Source: Bacillota bacterium (lineage in GTDB: Bacteria; Bacillota; Syntrophomonadia; Syntrophomonadales; DTU052). From it: a stretch of 64,000 nt of DNA. Positions 6,917 through 15,611 of this stretch are shown here, in pieces (positions within the stretch are counted from its first letter, which is position 1; each line of letters opens with the position of its first letter). Location: NCBI GenBank assembly GCA_029781825.1, contig JAKOVY010000013.1, positions 1 to 64,000 on the forward strand, written 5' to 3'. Below the pieces are notes generated by a model. That model had not been told where the DNA came from. It was given only the letters and a program-made list of their open reading frames with translations, and did no database searches. The position numbers and the translations under genes were made by a program.

Positions 6917-8950
6917 TTGGCAAAGAAGACACTTGTAATCGTAGAATCAGCAGCTAAAGCCAGGACAATAAGCAAATTTTTGGGGCAGAATTATAAGGTC
7001 AAAGCCTCGGTGGGTCATGTGCGGGACCTGCCCAAAAGTAAATTGGGAGTGGATATTGAAAACGGTTTCCAGCCCAAGTATATTACTATTCGCGGCAAGG
7101 GAGCATTGATAAAAGAAATTAAGGAAGAGTCTGAAAAGGCTGACCGGGTGCTGCTGGCTACAGACCCCGACCGTGAAGGGGAAGCCATAGCCTGGCATCT
7201 GAGCCAGGTCATCAATCTTCCGGAGGACGCGAAATGCCGGATTGAGTTTAATGAGATAACTAAAGAGGCGGTAAAGAAAGCGGTTAGAGCCCCACGCGGC
7301 ATTGATTACGACAGGGTATATGCCCAACAGGCCCGGCGAGTTCTGGACCGCCTGGTTGGTTATTCTTTAAGTCCCCTGCTCTGGGCAAAAGTCAGGAAGG
7401 GATTGAGCGCCGGCAGAGTACAATCGGTGGCAGTACGTTTAATCTGTGAGCGGGAGAAGGAGATTCAGGAGTTTAAACCTGAAGAGTACTGGACGATTGA
7501 ATGTGTCTTCCATACTGAAGACGGGACGCCGTTTTCAGCCAAACTGTATAATGTGGACGGCCAAAAGCCGGTTGTTCCGAATGAAGCGACTGCTCAGGAA
7601 CTGGTTGCCCGGATCAAACGGGCGGAATTCTCGGTGAGCAAAATCGAACAAAAGGAACGCCGTCGTAATGCCCTGCCGCCGTTTACGACCAGTACCCTGC
7701 AGCAGGAAGCTGCCAAGAGATTGGGATTCACGCCGAGCCGGACCATGAGGATTGCCCAGGAATTATATGAGGGAATCAATATCGGCGCCGAGGGCAGCGT
7801 GGGTCTGGTTACCTATATCAGGACTGATTCCGTGCGGGTTTCAAGCGATGCTCAGGCCGAGGCTCGCACCTTTATAAAGGAAGCGTTCAACCCGGACTAT
7901 TACCCCAGCAAGCCCAATGTATACAAGTCCAGAAAATCCGCTCAGGATGCGCATGAAGCCATACGACCCACATCGGTCTACCGACGACCGGAAGACCTTA
8001 AGGCCTTCCTGTCGCGAGATCAGCTGCGGTTATACCGGTTGATCTGGTCGCGCTTTGTGGCCAGTCAAATGGCTGCAGCGGTATACGACACGGTTACGGT
8101 AGATATCAGCGGGGATAAGTTGGTCTTGCGTGCGAACTCCTCGCAGTTAAAGTTTCCGGGTCACCTGGCCGTGTATGAGGAAAAAGAGGATGAACACGAG
8201 GGTGAAACCTCGACCAGCAAAATACCGGAATTGCAGGTAGGCCAGAAAGTCGCGGTGCACGATGTTAAACAGGAACAGCATTTTACCCAGCCACCGCCGC
8301 GGTATACCGAGGCCAGTCTGGTTAAGCTGTTGGAGGAGAAGAATATAGGCCGGCCCAGTACCTATGCCCCCATCATCGAGACCATTATAAAGCGAGGCTA
8401 TGTGGAGCGCAAGGCGAAGCAGCTCTATCCAACTGAACTGGGAATAATTGTGGTTGATTTGTTGATACAGTATTTCCCGGAGATAATGGAGGTTAAGTTC
8501 ACCGCTGAGATGGAGGAAAACCTGGATCAGATCGAAGAGGGTGAACGGTCCTGGGATCAGACGGTACAAGAGTTTTACTATCCCTTTGCTGCCCGTTTGG
8601 AGAAGGCTCGTGAGGAGATGGAAAAGGTCAACATTCCCGACGAGCCTGCAGGAAAGGAATGTCCGCAATGCGGCAGACCTATGCTGATTAAGATGGGCAA
8701 GTTCGGAAAATTCGTGGCTTGTTCCGGCTTTCCTGAGTGCCGTTATACGGAATCCATTAATGAAACTGTCGATGCCAAATGTCCTCAATGCGGGGGAGAT
8801 ATCGTGGCATTGAGAACGAAGAAGGGCCGCCGGTTCTATGGCTGCAAGAACTACCCGGAGTGTGACTTTAAGTCCTGGAACAAGCCCGGTGAAGCGTCCA
8901 AACGCAAGGGTGACAAGGCCGAGGTGCAGCTCGCTGAAAGCCCTAGCTAG
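6917..8950 (+). CDS. topA: DNA topoisomerase I
   Basis: This type IA topoisomerase (677 residues) relaxes negative supercoils by passing one strand through a tyrosine-linked nick. The TOPRIM domain has VIVESAAKA at the start and DPDREGEAIAW near 87-97. The catalytic tyrosine is in GLVTYIRTDS (about Tyr300). Two four-cysteine zinc modules close the protein (CPQCGRPM near 581 and CPQCGGDI near 622), each ending in a YPEC or FPEC pattern. The start is a TTG at 6917 with GGGGTGAT just upstream; the open frame reaches back to 6884, but without a ribosome site. It follows dprA directly, the standard Firmicutes order. Confidence 0.95.
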   Translation: MAKKTLVIVESAAKARTISKFLGQNYKVKASVGHVRDLPKSKLGVDIENGFQPKYITIRGKGALIKEIKEESEKADRVLLATDPDREGEAIAWHLSQVINLPEDAKCRIEFNEITKEAVKKAVRAPRGIDYDRVYAQQARRVLDRLVGYSLSPLLWAKVRKGLSAGRVQSVAVRLICEREKEIQEFKPEEYWTIECVFHTEDGTPFSAKLYNVDGQKPVVPNEATAQELVARIKRAEFSVSKIEQKERRRNALPPFTTSTLQQEAAKRLGFTPSRTMRIAQELYEGINIGAEGSVGLVTYIRTDSVRVSSDAQAEARTFIKEAFNPDYYPSKPNVYKSRKSAQDAHEAIRPTSVYRRPEDLKAFLSRDQLRLYRLIWSRFVASQMAAAVYDTVTVDISGDKLVLRANSSQLKFPGHLAVYEEKEDEHEGETSTSKIPELQVGQKVAVHDVKQEQHFTQPPPRYTEASLVKLLEEKNIGRPSTYAPIIETIIKRGYVERKAKQLYPTELGIIVVDLLIQYFPEIMEVKFTAEMEENLDQIEEGERSWDQTVQEFYYPFAARLEKAREEMEKVNIPDEPAGKECPQCGRPMLIKMGKFGKFVACSGFPECRYTESINETVDAKCPQCGGDIVALRTKKGRRFYGCKNYPECDFKSWNKPGEASKRKGDKAEVQLAESPS

Positions 8951-9078
8951 CGCGGCAGGACCGGTGGGCAAAACCTCCTTTGGGTTATAGCGAAGCTGAC
9001 ACCAAATGCGGCAGCGAATCAGGCAGTAATGAAGATAGATGATTGCTCAAGTTTTTGCCGCTCAATTGAAGGTGAGAT

Positions 9079-10395
9079 ATGAGATCCGATAGAGTTGTGG
9101 TTGTCGGCGGCGGTCTGGCCGGATGCGAGGCCGCTTTTCGGCTGGCCAACATGAACGTGCCGGTGGAGCTGGTAGAGATGCGTCCCGCCAAGAGTACAGC
9201 CGCCCATAAAACCGGTTACCTGGGCGAACTGGTTTGCAGCAACAGCCTAAAATCCGAAGATATTAGCACAGCCCAGGGAGTCTTAAAACAGGAAATGCGC
9301 AAGTTGAATTCGCTCATTCTAATGGCGGCCGATCGTTGCCGGGTTCCGGCCGGTTTAGCCTTGGCGGTGGATCGCGAGCTCCTGGGCAGGACGGTAACAG
9401 AAATCATAACCGGCCACCCGCTGATACAGGTAACGATAAAGGAGATGACGGACCTCCCGGAATCCGGAATAACGGTGGTTGCCAGTGGACCGCTCACGTC
9501 GGATGCCCTCTCAGCTTCGATTGCCAAGCTGACCGGTGAAGAACACCTTTATTTTTTTGACGCTGTGGCGCCGATAATTGCCGTCGACAGCATAGACATG
9601 GACAAGGTATATTCAGGTTCACGCTATGGCAAAGGCGAAGATGACTATCTTAACTGTCCACTAAATCAGGAAGAATACGATATATTCTATGAGGCCCTGC
9701 TTAAGGCCGATTCGATACCGATTGAAGGTGTGGACGAGGGCCTTTATTTCAGTGCCTGCGTTCCCATTGAAGTAATGGCACGCAAAGGAAAGGATACCCT
9801 GCGCTTCGGCCCCATGAGGCCGGTGGGACTCCCCCATCCGAAAACAGGACAGGTACCTTATGCCGTGGTCCAGTTGCGGAGGGAAAACCGGGAGGGCACC
9901 ATGGTCAGCATGGTTGGCTTTCAGACCCGGATGAGATGGGGAGAGCAGGAGCGGGTATTAAGGCTGATTCCGGGACTCGAAAAGGCAGAATTCCTGCGGT
10001 TGGGAGCCATGCACCGCAACACATATATCAACAGCCCCAAAGTTCTTGCTGAAACCCTGCAGTTCAGGGGAAAACCTGATCTGTTCTTCGCCGGACAGAT
10101 TACCGGGGTTGAGGGTTACATGGAATCGGCTGCTACCGGAATAGTAGCGGGGATTAACGCCGCCCGCAGATACCTGGGACTCGAACCGGTGGTATTGCCC
10201 CGGGAGACTTTAATCGGCAGCCTCTGCCGGTACATAAGCGACCCCGAAAATCGCAACTTCCAACCCATGAATGCCAATTTCGGGTTACTGCCGCCGCTGG
10301 AAAACCGGGTTAAGAATAAGAGGGTAAGGAATAAGTATCTGGGAGAAAGGTCTTGGCAAAAGATTAATGAATTTTCAGAAGAATTCGCAAAATGA
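9079..10395 (+). CDS. trmFO: tRNA (uracil-54-C5) methyltransferase, folate-dependent
   Basis: TrmFO makes ribothymidine at position 54 of tRNA, using methylenetetrahydrofolate and FAD instead of S-adenosylmethionine. The 438-residue chain begins with the FAD-binding VVVGGGLAGCEAAF (about 6-19). It continues with the family blocks LVCSNSLKSED, YFSACVPIEVMARKG (with the cysteine expected near the active site), FGPMRPVGL and FAGQITGVEGYMESAA. AAGGTGAG precedes the ATG. It lies between topA and xerC, the usual place in Gram-positive genomes. Length is typical. Confidence 0.95.
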   Translation: MRSDRVVVVGGGLAGCEAAFRLANMNVPVELVEMRPAKSTAAHKTGYLGELVCSNSLKSEDISTAQGVLKQEMRKLNSLILMAADRCRVPAGLALAVDRELLGRTVTEIITGHPLIQVTIKEMTDLPESGITVVASGPLTSDALSASIAKLTGEEHLYFFDAVAPIIAVDSIDMDKVYSGSRYGKGEDDYLNCPLNQEEYDIFYEALLKADSIPIEGVDEGLYFSACVPIEVMARKGKDTLRFGPMRPVGLPHPKTGQVPYAVVQLRRENREGTMVSMVGFQTRMRWGEQERVLRLIPGLEKAEFLRLGAMHRNTYINSPKVLAETLQFRGKPDLFFAGQITGVEGYMESAATGIVAGINAARRYLGLEPVVLPRETLIGSLCRYISDPENRNFQPMNANFGLLPPLENRVKNKRVRNKYLGERSWQKINEFSEEFAK

Positions 10396-10396
10396 G

Positions 10397-10426
10397 TTGT
10401 AAGCTGCGCAATCAGTATGTTACTAT
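10397..10426 (+). promoter_or_regulatory. Possible sigma-A promoter for xerC-hslVU-codY
   Basis: TTGTAA at 10397-10402 and TACTAT at 10421-10426 are 18 bp apart. A TG one base before the -10 gives an extended -10 form. The site lies in the 75-bp gap after trmFO, about 45 bp before the xerC start. The match is moderate, so this is a candidate only. Confidence 0.35.
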
Positions 10427-10470
10427 AAACGTTAAGGTAACTTTATGGAGAACCTTGGGAGGGAAATGCT

Positions 10471-11379
10471 GTGCTGTTTCAACACATTGACGGGTTCCTT
10501 AACCATCTGCGAGTTGAAAAAAATGCTTCCGGAATGACTATAGTGAGTTATCGCACTGACTTGAATCAGTTCTTTGAATTTCTTTCTCAGGTATACTCAC
10601 TGCCTCCTGAAATGGTTTCCAAAGAATCCTTCAATCATAAATCGGTGCGCGACTACCTTACTCATCTGCAGAATAACGGAATAAGCAGAGCCACAATGGC
10701 GCGAAAGTTGGCGACTCTTCGATCCTTTGTCAAGTACCTGTGCCGGGAAGAGGTGTTGAGAGGAAACCCGATCGCAGCGGTTGCCACTCCCAAGCAGGAA
10801 AAGAAATTACCCAGGTTTCTTTACCCGCAGGAAATTCAGACGCTTATTGAGGCTCCGGATACAGGGCGTGTCAGCGGTCTGAGAGATCAGGCGATTCTCG
10901 AACTCCTCTACGCTACCGGGATTAGAGTGAGTGAATTGGTCGCCTTGAATATAAATGATGTTGATACCAAGAACGGGTTTATCAGGGTTGTGGGCAAGGG
11001 CGACAAAGAGCGAATTGTCCCCATGGGCAAAAAAGCCTGTTCGGCTATGGAGAAGTATCTTCAGGCCAGAGAGAAAATAGTCAGAAAGAATAGTAATGTG
11101 GGAACAGCAGTATTTTTGAACAAATTCGGACAACGATTGACCGCCCGCAGTATACGCAATATAATAAACAAGTATGTTCAAAAGGTAGCATTGAATCAGA
11201 AAGTAAGCCCTCATACACTGCGTCATACTTTTGCAACCCATTTGTTGGACGGCGGAGCGGACATAAGATCGGTTCAGGAGTTGCTCGGTCATGTTAAGCT
11301 GTCAACTACCCAGATATACACTCATGTGACCAAAGATCGAATAAAGAGCGTTCACGATAAAAGCCATCCCAGGGGGTAA
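10471..11379 (+). CDS. xerC: Tyrosine recombinase XerC
   Basis: The 302-residue tyrosine recombinase has an N-terminal core-binding SAM-like domain (about 5-100) and a catalytic domain with every active residue in place: Arg152 (ATGIRVSEL), Lys176 (GKGDKER), His248 and Arg251 (HTLRHTF), His274 (LLGHVKLSTTQ) and Tyr283 (IYTH). XerC with XerD resolves chromosome dimers at dif. In Firmicutes the copy beside hslV-hslU-codY (CodV in Bacillus) is the XerC type, so the call rests partly on context. The GTG start has GGGAGGG seven bases upstream. hslV begins six bases after the stop. Confidence 0.92.
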   Translation: MLFQHIDGFLNHLRVEKNASGMTIVSYRTDLNQFFEFLSQVYSLPPEMVSKESFNHKSVRDYLTHLQNNGISRATMARKLATLRSFVKYLCREEVLRGNPIAAVATPKQEKKLPRFLYPQEIQTLIEAPDTGRVSGLRDQAILELLYATGIRVSELVALNINDVDTKNGFIRVVGKGDKERIVPMGKKACSAMEKYLQAREKIVRKNSNVGTAVFLNKFGQRLTARSIRNIINKYVQKVALNQKVSPHTLRHTFATHLLDGGADIRSVQELLGHVKLSTTQIYTHVTKDRIKSVHDKSHPRG

Positions 11380-11385
11380 TACCTG

Positions 11386-11922
11386 GTGTTTCAAGGAACT
11401 ACTATCGTAGCTGTGAAAAAAGGCTCCGTGTCGGCGATGGTTGGAGACGGGCAGATAACTCTGAACCAGAATACAATCATGAAGCATGGGGCCAGGAAGA
11501 TTAGAAGGATTTACCACGACCAGGTCCTGGTCGGCTTTGCAGGTTCAGTGGCTGACGCCATTACCCTGTTTAACAAGTTTGAAGGCAGGTTGGAGGAGTT
11601 TCACGGAAACCTCTCCCGAGCTGCGGTTGAAGTGGCGCGGGAGTGGAGCGGAGATAAGATTTTGCGTCGTCTGGAAGCGTTGCTGGTGGTTATGAATAAG
11701 GATGAAATGTTCCTGCTCTCCGGCAGCGGCGAGGTTATCAGTCCAGATGACAATGTGCTGGCCATCGGCTCGGGAGGAGCCTACGCTTTGGCGGCAGCCC
11801 GTGCGTTAATGAAGCATTCCGAGCTTGATGCGCGTGAAATAGCAATAGAGTCATTAAAGATCGCTGCTGACATCTGTGTTTTTACCAATCATAACATAAC
11901 GGTGGAGGAAATCAGAGCATAG
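11386..11922 (+). CDS. hslV: ATP-dependent protease HslV (ClpQ), peptidase subunit
   Basis: HslV forms a double hexameric chamber that degrades proteins unfolded by HslU. The 178-residue chain matches the family in length. After removal of a short leader, the N-terminal nucleophile is Thr5 in GTTIVAV, as in E. coli HslV; the Bacillus CodW homologue uses serine. Further family blocks are GDGQIT and GFAGSVADA, and the tail is EIRA. It begins with GTG just after xerC and sits nine bases before hslU, so the two subunits should be co-translated. Confidence 0.95.
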   Translation: MFQGTTIVAVKKGSVSAMVGDGQITLNQNTIMKHGARKIRRIYHDQVLVGFAGSVADAITLFNKFEGRLEEFHGNLSRAAVEVAREWSGDKILRRLEALLVVMNKDEMFLLSGSGEVISPDDNVLAIGSGGAYALAAARALMKHSELDAREIAIESLKIAADICVFTNHNITVEEIRA

Positions 11923-11930
11923 GAGGCGTT

Positions 11931-13331
11931 ATGAGCAACTTAACCCCCCGGCAGATAGTAGGGGAACTGGATCGTTATATTATCGGACAGAGCAAGGCCA
12001 AGCGAGCAGTTGCGATTGCCTTGCGCAACAGGTACCGTCGCAGGCAACTTCCTGATCATGTGGGGGAGGAGATCTACCCCAAAAACATAATAATGATTGG
12101 ACCGACCGGCGTAGGCAAGACGGAAATTGCCCGCAGACTTGCCCGGCTGGTCCAGGCGCCGTTTATTAAGGTAGAAGCCACCAAATTTACCGAAATCGGA
12201 TATATCGGCCGCGATGTTGACTCCATGGTGCGGGAGCTGGTTGAGACCTCCATACGCATGGTAAAACAGGCAAAAATGGCGTCGGTTCAGGAAAAAGCCG
12301 AGAAGCTGGCCGAAGAGAGGCTCCTTAATTACCTGGTTCCATCGCCGCGCAAAAAAGGTCGCATGAGCAGGAACCCCCTGGAAATACTTTGGGGTCCAAG
12401 TGAAGAAAATAATGACAGCGACCCGGATAATGAACGGTGTATGAGAGAGTTCGAGGAAGAGCGTTTGATTGTAGCTCAAAAACTAAAGCGCATGGAGCTT
12501 GAGGATCAGATCGTGGAGATAGATGTGGTGGAGAAACCCATCTCCTTCCTGGAGATTGTATCCGGTTCCGGGGTTGAGGAAATGGGGATTAACCTGCAGG
12601 ATCTGTTTGGCGGCATGATGCCGAAGAACAAGAAAAAGCGCAAAATGACGGTAGCTGAAGCTCGGCAGTACCTGACTGCTGAAGAGGCTCAAAAGCTTAT
12701 CGATATGGATGAGGTTACCAGAGAGGCCATGACTAGGGCCGAAAATGATGGTATTATTTTTCTTGATGAGATCGACAAAATCGCCGGCAAAGAGAGTTCA
12801 TACGGGCCCGATGTTTCTCGGGGAGGGGTACAGAGAGACATCCTGCCCATTGTAGAAGGCTCAACCGTAATGACCAAATATGGGCCGGTGAAAACAGACC
12901 ATATACTGTTTATTGCGGCCGGGGCTTTTCACACGAGTAAGCCCTCGGATTTGATACCGGAATTACAGGGAAGGTTCCCGATCCGTGTTGAATTGGACAG
13001 TTTGACGAAAGAGGATTTCGAGAGGATCTTAACTGAACCGGACAATTCATTGATCAAACAATATGTAGCCTTGTTGTCTACGGAAAATGTGGAGATAGAG
13101 TTTACACCCGAAGCTATCAGTTACATTGCCGAAGTGGCATATGAAGTTAACAGCCGTATGGAAAACATCGGCGCCAGAAGGCTGTACACAATATTGGAAA
13201 AGGTTATGGAAGACTTGCTCTTTGACGCTCCTGAGCGCACGGGGACCAGATTTGAAATCACCAAAGAGTACGTGGTTTCCAAGTTAGCCGGAATTGTCGA
13301 AGATGATGAAATAAGTCGTTACATTTTATAG
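11931..13331 (+). CDS. hslU: ATP-dependent unfoldase HslU (ClpY)
   Basis: HslU is the AAA+ ring that recognises, unfolds and threads substrates into HslV. The 466 residues include Walker A GPTGVGKT at 57-64, a middle insertion (I domain, about 110-250, rich in charged residues) and Walker [11 protein letters not shown] near 277-286. The sensor region and C-terminal small domain follow, ending in SRYIL, a tail that docks into HslV. The motif [13 protein letters not shown] is family-specific. GGAGGCG precedes the ATG. It lies between hslV and codY as in Bacillus clpQ-clpY-codY. Confidence 0.95.
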   Translation: MSNLTPRQIVGELDRYIIGQSKAKRAVAIALRNRYRRRQLPDHVGEEIYPKNIIMIGPTGVGKTEIARRLARLVQAPFIKVEATKFTEIGYIGRDVDSMVRELVETSIRMVKQAKMASVQEKAEKLAEERLLNYLVPSPRKKGRMSRNPLEILWGPSEENNDSDPDNERCMREFEEERLIVAQKLKRMELEDQIVEIDVVEKPISFLEIVSGSGVEEMGINLQDLFGGMMPKNKKKRKMTVAEARQYLTAEEAQKLIDMDEVTREAMTRAENDGIIFLDEIDKIAGKESSYGPDVSRGGVQRDILPIVEGSTVMTKYGPVKTDHILFIAAGAFHTSKPSDLIPELQGRFPIRVELDSLTKEDFERILTEPDNSLIKQYVALLSTENVEIEFTPEAISYIAEVAYEVNSRMENIGARRLYTILEKVMEDLLFDAPERTGTRFEITKEYVVSKLAGIVEDDEISRYIL

Positions 13332-13343
13332 GGGGTAAAGGAA

Positions 13344-14132
13344 ATGAGTAAAAGTCTGCTAGAGAAATCGAGAGAACTTAATAAAATGGTGCGGCAGATA
13401 CCAGTCCATCCCAAAAGACCGGATTTTGAGAGCGCAGCCCGAATGATGGCTGATAACCTGGAGTGTAGTGTATATATTCTCGGCCGCCGCGGCATATTGC
13501 TGGGATGGGCATTCGAGCCCGGGCAGGAGTGTGTCGACATAGATGCCATAACCAAGTTCTCTGAGAAATTCCCCAGTGCTTTTAATCAGCGTTTCCTTGA
13601 TGTACAGGAAACAGAGGTCAATATACCTTTACCTGCCGGGACCTGCATATTCAAGGCGGACAACGTAGCTTGCACGCTTGGTGACAGGATGGCAGCGGTA
13701 GTTCCTATTTACGGCGGTGCCGGAAGAATGGGGACGTTTTTGCTGGTTAAAAGCGAGGGAACCTTCAGTGAAGAGGACATTATTTTGGCGGAATACGGAG
13801 CCACGGTGCTGGCCAATGAGATAATGAGGATTCGCGCCGAGCGGATTGAGGAAGAGGCGCGGGCCAAGGCCGCGGTTCATGTGGCGGTCGCTACCCTGTC
13901 GTACTCGGAACGGGAGGCCATTGAGCACATCATGGCGGAGCTGGACGGTAATGAGGGGTTTGTCGTTGCCAGCCGAATAGCCGACAAGGTTGGTATAACC
14001 AGATCCGTTATTGTCAGCGCCCTGCGAAAGTTTGAAAGTGCGGGAGTAATTGAATCCCGTTCTCTGGGCATGAAGGGAACTTACATCAAAGTTCTGAATG
14101 AATTCCTTTTCGAGGAACTCCAGAAAAAGTAA
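13344..14132 (+). CDS. codY: GTP-sensing pleiotropic repressor CodY
   Basis: CodY senses GTP and branched-chain amino acids and represses nutrient, motility and stationary-phase genes in low-G+C Gram-positives. The 262-residue chain has the N-terminal GAF ligand-binding domain (about 1-155), a linker helix, and a C-terminal winged helix with ASRIADKVGITRSVIVSALR (about 211-230), the recognition segment. It starts with ATG after GGGGGTAAAGG and ends before a terminator. Its place next to the flagellar cluster is conserved in many Firmicutes, and CodY is a known motility regulator in Bacillus. Confidence 0.95.
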   Translation: MSKSLLEKSRELNKMVRQIPVHPKRPDFESAARMMADNLECSVYILGRRGILLGWAFEPGQECVDIDAITKFSEKFPSAFNQRFLDVQETEVNIPLPAGTCIFKADNVACTLGDRMAAVVPIYGGAGRMGTFLLVKSEGTFSEEDIILAEYGATVLANEIMRIRAERIEEEARAKAAVHVAVATLSYSEREAIEHIMAELDGNEGFVVASRIADKVGITRSVIVSALRKFESAGVIESRSLGMKGTYIKVLNEFLFEELQKK

Positions 14133-14179
14133 TATAAGCTTGCATTAATATCAGGGTAGAAATATAGTCGATTTAAAAA

Positions 14180-14215
14180 GAGGGATTTTTTTTACAAGTC
14201 CCTCTATTTTTCTTG
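14180..14215 (+). terminator. Rho-independent terminator after codY
   Basis: AGAGGGA (14180-14186) and TCCCTCT (14200-14206) form a perfect 7-bp stem with a 13-base loop, followed by ATTTTTCTT. It lies 47 bp after the codY stop and should separate the xerC-hslVU-codY unit from the flagellar operon. Confidence 0.75.
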
Positions 14216-14225
14216 GTTTTGTAAC

Positions 14226-14373
14226 AGGGATTTTGACTTATTGTGCTGAATTACCAATGATAGTCACAGAAATCGGAATTTCTTGGCAGGACTTTTGACA
14301 ATCGCACAGAATATCCAGCATTGACCAAGAATTTCGGTATATTTTAGCAGGAGTTTTGTAAATTGTATAGAAT
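14226..14373 (+). promoter_or_regulatory. Three tandem sigma-H-like promoter elements, 61-bp period
   Basis: Three elements of the form AGG(A/G)-N17/18-GAAT are stacked: AGGG 14226 with GAAT 14248, AGGA 14288 with GAAT 14309, and AGGA 14349 with GAAT 14370. The GAAT boxes are exactly 61 bp apart. In units 2 and 3 the wider sequence GAATATCCAG is identical, and all three have a CAGG(G/A)nTTTTG-type upstream box. This agrees with the sigma-H (Spo0H) consensus, RnAGGAwWW followed by RnnGAATWW. The last element ends 32 bp before flgB, so it is well placed to start the flagellar transcript. Sigma-H use is inferred from the consensus. Confidence 0.55.
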
Positions 14374-14405
14374 ATCCAGGACTATAGTCATGGGGAGGGG
14401 GTTCA

Positions 14406-14816
14406 ATGCTCGATATCTTCAGCAGTCCTATCCTCCAGGGCATGGAGAAAGCTTTGGACGGATCGGCTTTAAGACAAAAGGCGATTGCCGCCAATATAGC
14501 CAATGTGGATACTCCCGGTTACAAGAGCATTGAAGTATCATTTGCAGATCAGCTCCGGGACTATTTGAAAAAACCCGGGGAAGTTGTCCGGCTCCGGACT
14601 ACTCACCAACGACATATTCAGATTAATAACGCGTCCACCATTAAGGAATTTGTAATCAGACAGGAAAACACACAGGTTCGGAATGACGGAAACAATGTGG
14701 ATATCGATCGCGAAATAGTCAAGTTGACCAGCAATGAGATATATTACGATGCCATTTCCAGGTGTATCAACGACGAATTCAATTTGCTGAGAAAGGTTAT
14801 ACAGGGGAGGGTATAG
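14406..14816 (+). CDS. flgB: Flagellar proximal rod protein FlgB
   Basis: FlgB is one of the rod subunits that link the MS ring to the distal rod. It is exported through the flagellar secretion gate. The 136-residue protein has the rod/hook N-terminal helix with AIAANIANVDTPGYKSIEV (about 29-47), and its C-terminal helix ends at the pairing segment with ISRCINDEFNLLRKVI. Length is typical. GGGGAGGGGG lies just before the ATG. It is the first gene of the cluster; flgC follows after three bases. Confidence 0.95.
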   Translation: MLDIFSSPILQGMEKALDGSALRQKAIAANIANVDTPGYKSIEVSFADQLRDYLKKPGEVVRLRTTHQRHIQINNASTIKEFVIRQENTQVRNDGNNVDIDREIVKLTSNEIYYDAISRCINDEFNLLRKVIQGRV

Positions 14817-14819
14817 CAA

Positions 14820-15257
14820 ATGGGTCTGCTTAACAGTGGGTTGGATATCTGTGCCTCAGGCCTTACCGCCCAGCGGCTGAGAATGGATGTTATAGCAAAC
14901 AACCTTGCAAACGCGACAACTACCAGAACACAGAACGGCGGGCCCTATCGGCGTCAAATAGTAGTCTTTGAAGCCCGTTCCCAAACCAGTGATTTTAAAC
15001 GGCTCCTGGAGAATGAACTTACAGGGTTATCCGGGGTTCGCGTTAAACAGATAGTAACCGATAATTCACCACTGCGTCAGGTCTATGATCCTTCGCATCC
15101 CGATGCAGATCCCAATGGGTATGTATCCTATCCCAATGTCAATGTCGTTGCCGAGATGACCGACATGATATCAGCTACTCGTTCCTATGAAGCCAATATA
15201 ACGGCGTTAAATTCCATAAAGCACATGGCGATGAAGGCCATCGAAATCGGAAGGTAA
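14820..15257 (+). CDS. flgC: Flagellar proximal rod protein FlgC
   Basis: The 145-residue FlgC is the second proximal rod subunit. It shows the shared N-terminal motif MDVIANNLANATTTR (about 23-37), the YVSYPNVNVVAEMTDMI block near 100-117, and the C-terminal helix with SYEANITALNSIK. The ATG is preceded by GGGGAGGG of the flgB end, so the two genes are tightly coupled. It is co-transcribed with flgB and fliE in the usual order. Confidence 0.95.
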   Translation: MGLLNSGLDICASGLTAQRLRMDVIANNLANATTTRTQNGGPYRRQIVVFEARSQTSDFKRLLENELTGLSGVRVKQIVTDNSPLRQVYDPSHPDADPNGYVSYPNVNVVAEMTDMISATRSYEANITALNSIKHMAMKAIEIGR

Positions 15258-15298
15258 TTACCCTGACCGTCACCGGAGGTTGATAAGGAGGGTTTTCT

Positions 15299-15589
15299 TT
15301 GAAAATTAATGCGATTCCTCATGTGAACGTGTTTAAAATTGGCCCGCATGAGACGGAGCAGCAGCCGGAAATATCCTTTTCCAGCTATCTGAAAGAGGCC
15401 TTAAACCAGGTGGCTTACCTGGAAGACCAGGCGCGTTCAGCGGCTATTGACATGGCTGTCGGAGATGCTTCCCAAATACACCAGGTCATGATTGCCTATG
15501 AGAAAGCTTCGCTGGCACTCAGTCTCACTATTGAAGTCAGAAACAAGCTCGTGGAAGCCTATCAAGAGCTAATGAGGATCCAGATGTAA
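15299..15589 (+). CDS. fliE: Flagellar hook-basal body protein FliE
   Basis: FliE joins the MS ring to the rod and is the first exported substrate. The 96-residue protein has the conserved FSSYLKEALNQV (about 26-37), a DMAVGDASQIHQVMIAYEKA block and the C-terminal VRNKLVEAYQELMRIQM. The start is a TTG at 15299 with AAGGAGG eight bases upstream. No other start in the frame has such a site. Confidence 0.93.
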   Translation: MKINAIPHVNVFKIGPHETEQQPEISFSSYLKEALNQVAYLEDQARSAAIDMAVGDASQIHQVMIAYEKASLALSLTIEVRNKLVEAYQELMRIQM

Positions 15590-15611
15590 AACTTGGTGGA
15601 GTAATTTCGAC

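Noticed and set aside
8147..8971. 274-codon - strand frame
   Set aside because: Antisense to topA; length comes from the G+C-rich third codon position of topA, and no domain is seen.
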